Assembly: GCF_010729665.1 (NCBI RefSeq)
Contig: NZ_AP022611.1
Coordinates: 124,001-188,000 of the forward strand
Direction of reading: 5' to 3'
DNA from: Mycolicibacterium madagascariense
GTDB taxonomy: Bacteria; Actinomycetota; Actinomycetes; Mycobacteriales; Mycobacteriaceae
DNA: 64,000 bases
The position numbers and the translations under genes are program-made. The notes under the pieces were generated by a model. That model did not search any database. It was given only the letters and a program-made list of their open reading frames with translations, and had not been told where the DNA came from. Shown here in pieces: positions 50,544 to 59,400 of this stretch. Position 1 is the first letter of the stretch; each line of letters begins with the position of its first letter.

Positions 50544-52363
50544 TGCGCGCCCTCACTGCTGTTGAAGCCCGAGGCCAGACGGGCAGTAATCTCCAGATAA
50601 CGCCGCCGGGTCTCCGGGCGAAGCTCGTTGATGTCGATCACTCCCGCCGACGCGATGTGCGGGTCGAACGGAACCACGAACACCCGCTGCGGGCTGACCC
50701 ACCGAGAGAACTTCTCGACAAGCGAGTCGACCAGCTTGCGGTGAGCCTTGCCGGACTCACCGCGCACGTCGTTGATGACGACCACGGTGCGCTGCAGCAG
50801 CCGGTGATAACCGGCCTCGTAGGCCCAATCCATCAGCTCGGCAGCACCTTTGGCACCATCGGGTGCCGTCGAGGCCACCATGATCAACGCATCCGCGCGG
50901 CCCATCAGGCCAGGGATCACCGGATGGTCGACGTCGGTGCCCGAGTCGCTGATCAGCACGCTGTAAAAGCGTTGCAGCACCGCGTGGGTATCGGTGTAGA
51001 CCTGAGCGGACAGAGGCTGGCGGTCGGGCTGGTACCGGTTGCCCAGCACGTCCAGGCCCGCCGCCTCGTTCATGCCGACGTGAGAGCGAATGTCGCTGTA
51101 CCCGTGCAGGTTCCGGTCCGCAAGCACATCGGTGTACGAGTGCGTTGCCTGCGGGTCGATCCGGTCGGCGAGGTTGGAGGCGCGATCGGGATTGGCGTCG
51201 ATCGCGATCACCTTGTCCTTGCGCAGCGCGGCGAACGTCGACCCGATCGCGGCGGTTGTCGTGGTCTTACCCACGCCACCCTTTCCGCCTAGTACCACAA
51301 TCGAATAGGTGCCTCGCAGGTGGCCGGCCACGGTCGCGTTGAGGTTGCGCAGCAGTTGCTCATCCGGCGACTCGCCGGTGTTGATGAGCTTGAACGTCCC
51401 GTAGTACAGCCACTTTCGCCAACCCCGTGACGAAGGAATCTTGCGTGGGGCGTTGAGTTCGGACGCCGAGATCTGCTCACTGCGCAGTTCCGAGCCACCA
51501 GTGCCCTGAGACCAATTCCACTCCGGCGGCCGAGGCCCGACCGGCTGGTCGGATTCGACGGGCCGCATGTCGGGGCCACGCGGGGGTGCCGGAGGCTGGC
51601 TCGCGCGTTGCCATCCGCCGGGCTGCGGCGCCCCGCCATGCTGCGGCGCTCCGCCGGAAGCCGGCCACCCGGCAGGCGGGGGCGGTGCGGCGTTAGGACC
51701 CAGCGCATTTCGCAGCGACTCACGCGAAAGGAACTGCGTGCGTTCCTCCGGCGGAACCGGGCGCGGGGTGGGCCGCCCTGGCGGTTCCGGCTGCGGGCGC
51801 TGCTCACCGGCCGGCGGCGCGCTGGGCTGCGGGCGACGCGACGGCACCCCCTCCGCCTCACCGGGATGACGCGGACCCTCGGCCCCGGCTGCCGGTGCCC
51901 CGGTCGAATTCACCTCTCGTGTAACCTCATTCGACGAATCGGGGAATGCCGGAGCAGACTGCAATGGGTTCGCGTCACCGCCCTGGAAGGGCCCTTCCAG
52001 CCTCTGCCCCCACGGTGGCGGGGATGCCGGAATGTCGGGACTCGGCGCGGGCCCGGTAGGACTCTGCGATGATGCGCTGTTGTGCCACGGCGGTGCAGGG
52101 CTATCGCCGGTGGCGCCGGTGGGCTGGAGCGGTTGTCCCCACACGCCGCCCGTGGGCGTGGGCGGGTCGACGTGGTGGCGGCCGCCGGCAGGGTCGCCGC
52201 CCGGATCTTCTGCAGCAAATGGCCTCTGTGGAGCGCTCGGAGCACCAGGCGCCGCCGGGTCGCCAGCGTCGGTGGTGCCCGGCGTACCCGTGTGCGCCTC
52301 GTCGTCGTCGCGGCCTGAGTTGCTCAGTCGCTCGAAGAATTGTTGATCTCTGGACTCGGTCAT
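50540..52363 (-). CDS. espI: EspI-like protein: Pro-rich N-terminus and MinD/ParA-type ATPase
   Basis: 607 aa. Residues 1-290 are disordered, Pro/Gly/Ser-rich. The C-terminal part is a SIMIBI ATPase: deviant Walker A VLGGKGGVGKTTTTAAIG (~360), IAIDANPDRASNLADRI, VLISDSGTDVDHPVI and RTVVVINDVRGESG. This is the EspI (Rv3876)/ESX arrangement, not a partition ParA: it sits inside the ESX operon between espG and eccD. EspI-type proteins modulate secretion, possibly with ATP level. Confidence 0.85.
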   Translation of the reverse strand: MTESRDQQFFERLSNSGRDDDEAHTGTPGTTDAGDPAAPGAPSAPQRPFAAEDPGGDPAGGRHHVDPPTPTGGVWGQPLQPTGATGDSPAPPWHNSASSQSPTGPAPSPDIPASPPPWGQRLEGPFQGGDANPLQSAPAFPDSSNEVTREVNSTGAPAAGAEGPRHPGEAEGVPSRRPQPSAPPAGEQRPQPEPPGRPTPRPVPPEERTQFLSRESLRNALGPNAAPPPPAGWPASGGAPQHGGAPQPGGWQRASQPPAPPRGPDMRPVESDQPVGPRPPEWNWSQGTGGSELRSEQISASELNAPRKIPSSRGWRKWLYYGTFKLINTGESPDEQLLRNLNATVAGHLRGTYSIVVLGGKGGVGKTTTTAAIGSTFAALRKDKVIAIDANPDRASNLADRIDPQATHSYTDVLADRNLHGYSDIRSHVGMNEAAGLDVLGNRYQPDRQPLSAQVYTDTHAVLQRFYSVLISDSGTDVDHPVIPGLMGRADALIMVASTAPDGAKGAAELMDWAYEAGYHRLLQRTVVVINDVRGESGKAHRKLVDSLVEKFSRWVSPQRVFVVPFDPHIASAGVIDINELRPETRRRYLEITARLASGFNSSEGAQ

Positions 52364-52441
52364 CTAGCCCCGCCCTCCTGCGATCTTCACCGGGGAGCAC
52401 CTTCAAGGCTCCTCGAATCGGCGAATATCACCGTCGCAGAA

Positions 52442-52471
52442 AGACTACCAACCACACATTTCAAGCGTCCA
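52442..52471 (-). promoter_or_regulatory. Possible promoter P9 upstream of the EspI-like gene
   Basis: Minus strand: -35 TGGACG (52466-52471), 18 bp, -10 TAGTCT (52442-52447), about 70-nt leader with AGGAGG before ATG 52363. Same core as the box promoters; the 13-bp box is largely absent (7 of 13 match). Allows EspI, EccD, MycP and EccE to be made independently of PE. Confidence 0.45.
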
Positions 52472-52485
52472 CGACGTTAGGCACA

Positions 52486-53442
52486 TCAGTGTGCGTGAAA
52501 TGTTTGAATTCTTTGGTGGTGCTCCCAGTCCTCGCCACTGGGCAACTGCTTCAACACGTCGCTGACGGCCCGCGACACTCGCGCCGCGGTACCGGGGAAC
52601 AGCATCGTCCAGCTCTGCTGATCATCGGTGGTGCTCGAGGAAATGACTACCCGGCCCATCAGCGAGTCGACGACCATCGCTCCCGTGGTGGCAAACTCGG
52701 GGCCGTCGATCGAGTATTGGGTTGCGCCGATGGCTGCACGCACCGCGCCGGTGTCGGACACGGCGACGATCACGCGGGCCTGGCGGGCAGTGAGGCCCAG
52801 CTTGAGCAACTCACCGATGACGTCGTAAGCCTGCGGATCGGCCTGCCAGCTGCTCAGCACCGATTCCAGCCGCTGCGACTCGATGTTGACGCCCTCGAAC
52901 TCGGCGGGCGACTCGTCCCCGAGCAGGTCGTTGACGGCCTGAAAGACCGTGGTGTCGCCCTCCAGGGGGCTGACGGTCACCTCGTCGAGCGGCTCGACGC
53001 CGCTTCGCCACACGCGCGCTGCGACAACCCATTTGCCATCGCGGCGGCAGAGAACCGCTGCACGATCGGCGGATTGGTGTGCGCGCCATTCGCGTAGCGC
53101 GGCCGCGGCGGCTAACGGTTCCTTGAGCGGATCTGCCGGCGGCGTGAAAAGTTCTGGGGGGCCGGTGAGCCGTTCGGCCCGCTCGTCGGGGCGAGTCACC
53201 CTGATTGACACGTCGATGTCGCATCGGCCCAGTGTCACAAGCCATTCCTGCACGTCGGCGTCGAGTATGCGGCCCTGGCACACCCCCGCCTCTTCGAGGA
53301 CCTGCAGGCCCGGATGAGAGGCCAACATGGCCTCGGTGTCGCCTACCGGGCGCACGCGCAGCGCTGCGGGAAGCCGGGTGACGCCCGAAAGCGCAGCTGT
53401 CAACCACAAGCCTTCCGACGTGGTTGACAGCTGCGCTCCCAT
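52486..53442 (-). CDS. espG: EspG, ESX PE/PPE chaperone
   Basis: 318 aa from ATG 53442. Family-like segments: GLWLTAALSGVTRLPAALRV near the N-terminus, VLEEAGVCQGRILDADVQEW, ADRAAVLCRRDGKWVVAARV, and a C-terminal beta region (GMVVDSLMGRVVIS-type). EspG proteins bind the tip of PPE partners in the cytosol and keep PE/PPE dimers soluble. Position directly after the two esx genes is the normal ESX order. Confidence 0.8.
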   Translation of the reverse strand: MGAQLSTTSEGLWLTAALSGVTRLPAALRVRPVGDTEAMLASHPGLQVLEEAGVCQGRILDADVQEWLVTLGRCDIDVSIRVTRPDERAERLTGPPELFTPPADPLKEPLAAAAALREWRAHQSADRAAVLCRRDGKWVVAARVWRSGVEPLDEVTVSPLEGDTTVFQAVNDLLGDESPAEFEGVNIESQRLESVLSSWQADPQAYDVIGELLKLGLTARQARVIVAVSDTGAVRAAIGATQYSIDGPEFATTGAMVVDSLMGRVVISSSTTDDQQSWTMLFPGTAARVSRAVSDVLKQLPSGEDWEHHQRIQTFHAH

Positions 53443-53455
53443 GGTCAGTCCGTGC

Positions 53456-53758
53456 TCAGATCCCGACGAACCGCGCGGCGCTAGACGCGTCGCCCTGATC
53501 GGTGTTGTGCACGGCCCCGCTCTGCGCATGGCCGTGACGGTTGATCGTGTCGAACACGTTCTCGTAGGCCACGGTGACCGAACGCTGCGCCTCGGCGTAG
53601 GCATTCGCGCCCTTGTCCTGCCAGAAGTCCGCCGTCTGCGCCAGCACGCCGAGCGCCTGCTGCTTCAGGTCGGTCATGTGATTGACCAAGGCGTTCTGGG
53701 CTGCCACGTGGTCCATCATCTTGGCCTGGTCGTACCGCATTCCATCGCCACCAATCAT
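53456..53758 (-). CDS. EsxA-like WXG100 protein (variant motif)
   Basis: 100 aa, helix-turn-helix hairpin. The expected WxG turn reads FWQDKGANAY (Trp46, Gly50), so WxG is replaced by WQDKG. No C-terminal YxxxD/E. It is the second of the esx pair and presumably forms a heterodimer with the protein at 53799-54101, which carries the export signal. ATG 53758 is preceded by AAAGGAG. Confidence 0.85.
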   Translation of the reverse strand: MIGGDGMRYDQAKMMDHVAAQNALVNHMTDLKQQALGVLAQTADFWQDKGANAYAEAQRSVTVAYENVFDTINRHGHAQSGAVHNTDQGDASSAARFVGI

Positions 53759-53798
53759 GTTGGGGCTCCTTTCAAAGTAGTTGTCAGTACCTGGGGGT

Positions 53799-54101
53799 CT
53801 AGGTGGCCTGGACGCTGGACAGGCTGGTCTGGTTCTCGTGCTCCACGCGGTCGTACTCGTCGGCGCCGGACCGCAGGGCCTGGATGACCTGCTCGAACCG
53901 GGCGGACACGTTGCGTCCGGTGGTGGCGACGTCCTCGGTCGTCTTCATCGACGCGAACGACGCGAGACCCTGGAACGCCGAACCGCCAAGGTCCTGGTTC
54001 ATCGACATGTAGCGGCCCAGCGAGTTGAGAGTCTCGGTCTTGATGTCATCCAGCCGCTGCGCTGCCTCGCGCATCTTGGCTGAGTTTGTCTGAAATGCCA
54101 T
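53799..54101 (-). CDS. EsxB-like WXG100 protein with secretion signal
   Basis: 100 aa. Helical hairpin; the turn is FQG (43-45) instead of WxG. The C-terminus has the type VII signal YxxxE: Tyr83 to Glu87 (EYDRVEHEN), followed by a disordered end. Partner of the 53456-53758 protein. ATG 54101 is preceded by AAGAGGAAG. Confidence 0.9.
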   Translation of the reverse strand: MAFQTNSAKMREAAQRLDDIKTETLNSLGRYMSMNQDLGGSAFQGLASFASMKTTEDVATTGRNVSARFEQVIQALRSGADEYDRVEHENQTSLSSVQAT

Positions 54102-54184
54102 GCTTCACTTCCTCTTTCGGTAATGCCGTCAGGTTTGTCTGTTCTGGTTTGATGTCATGTGTAAGGCCGGTTGCCGCCGGGCGA

Positions 54185-55555
54185 TCACCCTCCCCCGTCT
54201 GTGTAGACCACACCGTTGGCGGTCAGGATGGGGATGGCATCCGCGTCGTCGAGGACCACCGACAGCGAGGTGTCGTCTTGCCCGCGGCTCGCGTTCTGGT
54301 CGCGGCGCTGCCCGGCCTGGGCCGCACCCATTGGCATCATGCCCATACCGGAGCCCATCGGGGCTCCTGTACTTGTGCCGGGCATGCCGACCCGAGCACC
54401 CGCGGTGGGCTTGTTCTGCCCCGCCGCGCCCGATCCGTCCACAGCAGCCGGCCCCCACCAGGCCGAGGGCGTCCCGATCGGGCCGCCACCCATGCCGACG
54501 CCGGCAGGTTTGGTCAGTGCAGCCGTCACCGGGCCACCGCCGGACCCGAAACCTCCGCTCACCCCGTTCATCGACGCGGCGAGGTTGGCGCCCGGCGCAT
54601 TGGCCGACAGACCGCCGAACGGTCCACCGCCCATCCCGCCCATCGACCCCATCAGGCCGCTGAGTTGGCCACCCATCTGCATCGGGGCCTGCGCAAGCTG
54701 CGAGAGCGGTTGCGTCATTCCCTGCGCCATGGACGGCAGTGAGCTGGCCATGCCCATCATCGACTGGCTGGAGCCGAGAAGATCGCTTCCGCCCGGCTGA
54801 GTCAGCTGGGGAGCACCGGTCGTGCCCACGTCACCACCGTCAGTACCCGATTGGCCGGTGGCCGCGTTCGTGGCGGCCGACAAGGCAGCGGGCGCGGCAG
54901 AGGCTACTTGTCCGGCCGCCTGCAGCGGAGCGCCGAGCCCCTGGGTGGCGGCCTGTACCCCGGCCTGTGCGCCTTGAGCGCCCATGCTCGCCATCCCGGC
55001 GGCCAGCGCCGCGGGGTTTCCCGCGGTCACCATCGGTGGTTGCAGCGGGGTACTCAGCCCGGCGGCTATCCCCATTCCGGCTGTGGCATACCCGGTCATC
55101 GCCGTCGCGTTCTGCGCGTGGAACTCGCCGTACTCTGTGTCGGTTTCCAGGATGGCCGGGGTGTTGAAGCCCATGAAGTTGGTGGCCTGCAGCGTGGCTT
55201 CCCGGACGCGGTTGGCGATGCACACCGGGTAAGGAATCGTCGCGGCCACGGCCGCCGAGTGCGCGGCGGCCGCCTCGCCGATCAAGGCCGATGCCTTCTC
55301 GGCGTGCGCGCCGGCCTGGATCTGCCACTCCGATTTGGGCACCGCGGCGGCCAGCATGGCTGTGCCACCCTGGCCCCACCAGCTGCCGGTGGCGGTGGTG
55401 GCCGCGGTGGTCATCATCTGGGCACCCTGCTCCATGTGAGTGACGCCCGCGGCTTGGTAACCGGCGATGACCGAAGCCATGGCGGCGGCGCCGGGTCCGG
55501 TGGTCAACCGGATCGCGTTGATCTCGGGAGTCATGCCCCAGTAGTTGACGGGCAT
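54185..55555 (-). CDS. PPE-family protein
   Basis: 456 aa. The N-terminal ~175 residues are the PPE fold: MTPEINAIRLTTGPG, WWGQGG (the WxG of PPE), and NFMGFNTPAILETDTEYGEF with NATAM. The NPPE itself is YWGMTPE, so the classical Pro-Pro-Glu is replaced by TPE. The tail is Gly/Met/Ala-rich low complexity (AGMASMGAQGAQAGVQAATQ and similar). It forms a heterodimer with the PE protein five bases upstream and is recognised by EspG. Confidence 0.9.
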   Translation of the reverse strand: MPVNYWGMTPEINAIRLTTGPGAAAMASVIAGYQAAGVTHMEQGAQMMTTAATTATGSWWGQGGTAMLAAAVPKSEWQIQAGAHAEKASALIGEAAAAHSAAVAATIPYPVCIANRVREATLQATNFMGFNTPAILETDTEYGEFHAQNATAMTGYATAGMGIAAGLSTPLQPPMVTAGNPAALAAGMASMGAQGAQAGVQAATQGLGAPLQAAGQVASAAPAALSAATNAATGQSGTDGGDVGTTGAPQLTQPGGSDLLGSSQSMMGMASSLPSMAQGMTQPLSQLAQAPMQMGGQLSGLMGSMGGMGGGPFGGLSANAPGANLAASMNGVSGGFGSGGGPVTAALTKPAGVGMGGGPIGTPSAWWGPAAVDGSGAAGQNKPTAGARVGMPGTSTGAPMGSGMGMMPMGAAQAGQRRDQNASRGQDDTSLSVVLDDADAIPILTANGVVYTDGGG

Positions 55556-55559
55556 GCGC

Positions 55560-55859
55560 TCAGAGCAGCAGTGAGGCCTGGTTGACGGCCTCGGTCGCCA
55601 CCGACATCACCCCGGACACGCCAACGTTGCTGGCGAACATTCCGCGGTCGGCAACACCGGCTGTCGTCTCAGCGAGGAACTGCGCGTTGTGCGCCTGGAT
55701 CGCGCTGGCCAGTGCCACCGAGACCTCCTCACTTCCCATCGGGACGACAGCGGTCATGGCCGGCGTCGAACCGGCGAGCACGCCCGCGGTGGTCGCCGCT
55801 CCGGTCGCCTCAGCTACGGATTGAGCAGCAACCTCAACCGGTTCTACAAAAAAGGTCAC
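55560..55859 (-). CDS. PE-family protein
   Basis: 99 aa from GTG 55859 with GGGGAGG upstream. PE-domain features: VEPVEVAAQSVAEATG, SEEVSVALASAIQAHNAQFL, a two-helix hairpin ending in VATEAVNQASLLL. The usual C-terminal YxxxD/E export motif is not visible (no Tyr). It is the first gene of the PE-PPE-esx-espG operon behind box promoter P6, which has a leader unlike the other box promoters. Confidence 0.85.
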   Translation of the reverse strand: MTFFVEPVEVAAQSVAEATGAATTAGVLAGSTPAMTAVVPMGSEEVSVALASAIQAHNAQFLAETTAGVADRGMFASNVGVSGVMSVATEAVNQASLLL

Positions 55860-55899
55860 GATGAGCCTCCCCTAAAACGCTAGGTACCTGATAAACACG

Positions 55900-55941
55900 A
55901 GACTAGAGCGGTTCGGCAATAGCGGCCACCAGCAGAGCCAC
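55900..55941 (-). promoter_or_regulatory. Box promoter P6 (PE operon)
   Basis: Minus strand: box GTGGCTCTGCTGG (55929-55941), -35 TGGCCG (55923-55928), 17 bp, -10 TAGTCT (55900-55905), then a ~40-nt leader containing GGGGAGG before GTG 55859. Confidence 0.7.
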
Positions 55942-55980
55942 ATTTCCCGTACACAAATTCGTTTTTCGCCGCTGGTCCGC

Positions 55981-56457
55981 TCAAGACCCGGACATTTCGT
56001 CACGTGCCATTATCTCAGCTACTGGTGGATGGTCCGTGCACGAATTTGAGCGGGTGCGCGCAGCCAGTTGAGCTGCGGATTCCGCAATGTCGCCGATGAC
56101 CTGTAGACGTTTGCTCAGAGTGTCTGCAACCGCCGACCCGGCCCTGGCCTCCTGCGCGATCTGCGTCAAGTGCTCCACCAGCACCTTCGTGGTCCCAGTC
56201 AGGGGATACTCAGCACCGGATCGCAACGTCGGTTCCGCCCCGGCCAGCACGTCGGAGAAGCTGCCCGAGGTCCAGCCCAGAGCGGCCTCGATGCGGCCTC
56301 GGGTGACCTCGCGTCCGGGGACCTTCCCCCGGTTGATCAGGTCGGTGATCGTGGATCGTCCGACCCTGGCGATCTTGGCCAGGTCCATCTTGGACAAGCC
56401 CAAGTCCAGCCGCGCTGCGTCAACGGCTGCGGCGAGCTGTTGTCCGGAGTCACTCAA
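55981..56457 (-). CDS. XRE-like DNA-binding protein in the ESX locus
   Basis: 158 aa from TTG 56457, overlapping the eccC stop by eight bases. HTH: AVDAARLDLGLSKMDLAKIA, RVGRSTITDLINRGKVPG, RGRIEAALGWTSGSFSDVLA, then a helical tail with LSKRLQVIGDIAESAAQLAA. Same plan as the 43669-44043 protein. It sits between eccC and the PE operon promoter P6 and is a candidate regulator of the ESX genes. Confidence 0.75.
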   Translation of the reverse strand: MSDSGQQLAAAVDAARLDLGLSKMDLAKIARVGRSTITDLINRGKVPGREVTRGRIEAALGWTSGSFSDVLAGAEPTLRSGAEYPLTGTTKVLVEHLTQIAQEARAGSAVADTLSKRLQVIGDIAESAAQLAARTRSNSCTDHPPVAEIMARDEMSGS

Positions 56458-59400
56458 GAGGCAACACCTTCGCGATCTGGGCGGGGGCACTCAGGCGGTC
56501 GGTCACGTAGATCCCTCGACCCACCGGCTGCCTAGCTGCACGAACCCCCCTGATCAGCTCGCCCTCCATGCGGGCGCCGTCCATGACGACGGTGGGAGCA
56601 GTCTGGGAGATGAGTCGCCCGGCAAGCGGCGACGTCATCGCCGGCCCCCACGGGAAGCGACGGCCGACGATCAGGTGCAGACCCACCTCACGGGCGCGGT
56701 CGATGTACTTCGTCAATCCCTCGGTCGCGGGGCCCTTGCCGTCTGCGCGGAACATGTTGGCACCCGAACTCCAGCCGGAGACGATCTGCTCGTCGTCGAC
56801 AAGGACGAAGATTTCCGGCCCCGACCATGATCGGGTCGCCTGTGCGAGTTCCTCCTGCCCGGCCCGCCCACGCGGCATGCGTGGCGCCAGCAGCATGTCG
56901 ATGTGCCGGGTCATGGCCCGTACGTCATCCTCGTAATAGGTGTAGCCCTCCGACTCCACCCCGTCCTCGCCGACGTAGCGACCCAGGTGCGGACCCTGGA
57001 CCACCTGGACCAGAGAGTTGCCAGGGTCGATGACGTAGATCTGGGCTTCCTCGGGTCGGTAGCACCGCATGATCGCTCGCGCGACGGCGGCCAGCGAGTT
57101 GGACAGGCCGCATTCCGGGTTCCCAATGAACAGCAGGTGTGGATTGCGGGCGAAGTCGGCTTCGGCGGCGACCAGGCCGACCTCGGAGATGCCGAACGGC
57201 ACCAACCCTGGTCGGGCCTCGCGTTGAGCGGCGAAAACCCCGGCCAGGTCCACCGCGCTCGGCAGCATGCGCACCTGGGCGACCTGATCGACTCCGGTGA
57301 GCGTGGCGATCACCTCGGCTGCCTCGCGTGGGCCGATGGTGCGGCCGTCCGGAGCGGTGAGGATGGGCAGGGCGGCCTGGAAGTGGTAGCCCGCCATCGA
57401 CGTGCCTCGGCCGCTGATCGTCTCAATGCGTGTTTCGGCGTTCGGGTCGTCGGGGTCGGCGAGCAGCTCGCGCGTGCCGAAGGGCACCTTCTTGGCGACC
57501 TCCCGGTTGTTCTTCTGCGGGTCATCGTTGGTGTCGAGTTTCAGTTCGACATTGAGGGTGAACGAACTCGACATCCACGACGGGAAGCCCCCGGAGATCC
57601 AGCCGTTCGCGGCGATGATCGTGCGGACACCCAGGCTGTTACCGCGCTGCATGATGACGCCCAAGTCTTCGACGAGATCATCGCCGAAGGTCGTGCGGAA
57701 CTGCTGCCAGCCGTCGATGACCAGGAACACCTCACCGAAGGCGTCATCGGGTACCGTGCCCGCCTCACCACCGAACTTGCGGGCACGGAAACTCTCGATG
57801 CTCAGCCCGAGCCGGCTGAACGATTCCTCGCGTTCCTCCACCAGCAGCTTCATTTCCGCGATGGTGCGCTGGACCCGCTCGCGGTCGCCCGCGCGGGCAA
57901 AGGAACTCACATGCGGTAGTAACTCGACGTCGTTGAGTCCGGGTCCGCCCATCGCCACGACGACGAATTGCACCCGCTTGGGGTGGTACATCAATGCCGC
58001 GCCGGTGATGAGGGTGGTCAGCACCGTGGTCTTGCCGGCGGTCTGGCGGCCGATGACCGCGCAGTTGCCCGAGGAGAAGTCCAAGGCGTACACGCGTTGT
58101 GCATGCTGGAACGGCCGGTCTTCGATCCCCACGGGGAATGACAGCCCGGCGGTGTGTCCGTAGTCCTGATGCCAGGGCTTGCGGCGCAGACGGCGTACCA
58201 GCTCCTCCACGGGAACGGGTTCCAGTGGGGGCAGCCACATCTGGTGAACCGGCACCCTGGTCTGCTCTTGAAGCGATTTGATGGAGGCTTCGAGTTCGCG
58301 GATCGGTTGACCGTCAGCGCCGAGCACGGTGTCGGTGGATTCCACCGGTGCGGCTGTGAGTTTGGGTGCGGTTGCGATCGCCGCCATGGGGGCGGCGGTG
58401 AAGACTTCGGGAGCCATGTATCCGGCTTGGGTGCGCACCACTTCGGCGGCCACTCGGCGCGGTGGGTGGTAGACCTTGCGGGCGAATGCCGATTGAAAAC
58501 GCACCAGGCGGTCTCGGCCCTGGACACGCAGCAGGCCCGCCCCGGCGGGCTTTTCGGGCAGATGCTTGGCTTCGTCGGTCCCGATGATGGCCGTCGACTC
58601 ACCGGCGTCGAGGGTGCGCAGGCCAACGCGGATGGGGATGTTGGCCATGATGCCCGACTGCATTTCGTGGCCGAGGCGCTGCGAACCGAGGATCATCTTC
58701 ACGTTTAGGGCGCGGCCCTGGCGGCCGATCTCGTCGATGATCTTCTTCGACTCGGGCGCTTCGATGAACATCTGGGTGAATTCGTCGATGACGATGATGA
58801 GCGCTGGCAGCGGCTCCAGTCGCATTCCGAGGTGGATGCGGCGGTACTCGTATTCGGCGACCTCGCTGATTCCCGCTCGGTCGAGCAGTGATTTGCGGCG
58901 CTCCAGCTCGCCGTTGATGACATCGCCCATGCGCTCGATCCACAGCGAGTCGTCTTTCAAGTTGCCCATGGCGGCAACGACATTGGGCAGTCCTGCAACC
59001 ATGTTGGCCGTGGTCTTGCCCTTGAAGTCGAAGAAGGCGAACACCAGCGTCTCGGGAGAGTGGGTCAGCGCGGCCGACAAGAGCAGCGTTGTGAGGAAGG
59101 ACGATTTGCCCGAGCCCGTCGTGCCGGCGATGACCATGTGGTGGCCCATGCCGCCCTCGTGGGTTTCCTTGAAGTCGATGTAGACCGGGGCGCCGGCCGG
59201 ATCGACGCCGATCGGGAACTGCAACCACTTCGCGCCCCACGCATTGTTCTCGAAGGGCGGCCCGGTCAGCGTTGGCGCCCACAGCTTTTCCACGTTCAGG
59301 TTTCCGGGGTCGTCAATGCCGATGATCTTGTAGAGGTCGGCGTCCACGGAGGCGTCGTCGATGAGGCTGCGGGAGCGTTCCCCCTCCACGCGGTAGCGGG

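Noticed and set aside
50540..52363. ParA-type ATPase as the plasmid partition protein
   Set aside because: It has the EspI plan (Pro-rich N-terminus) and lies in the ESX operon between espG and eccD.
52448..52480. Full box promoter upstream of the EspI-like gene
   Set aside because: The -35/-10 core and spacing match, but only 7 of 13 box positions do; recorded only as a possible promoter without box.
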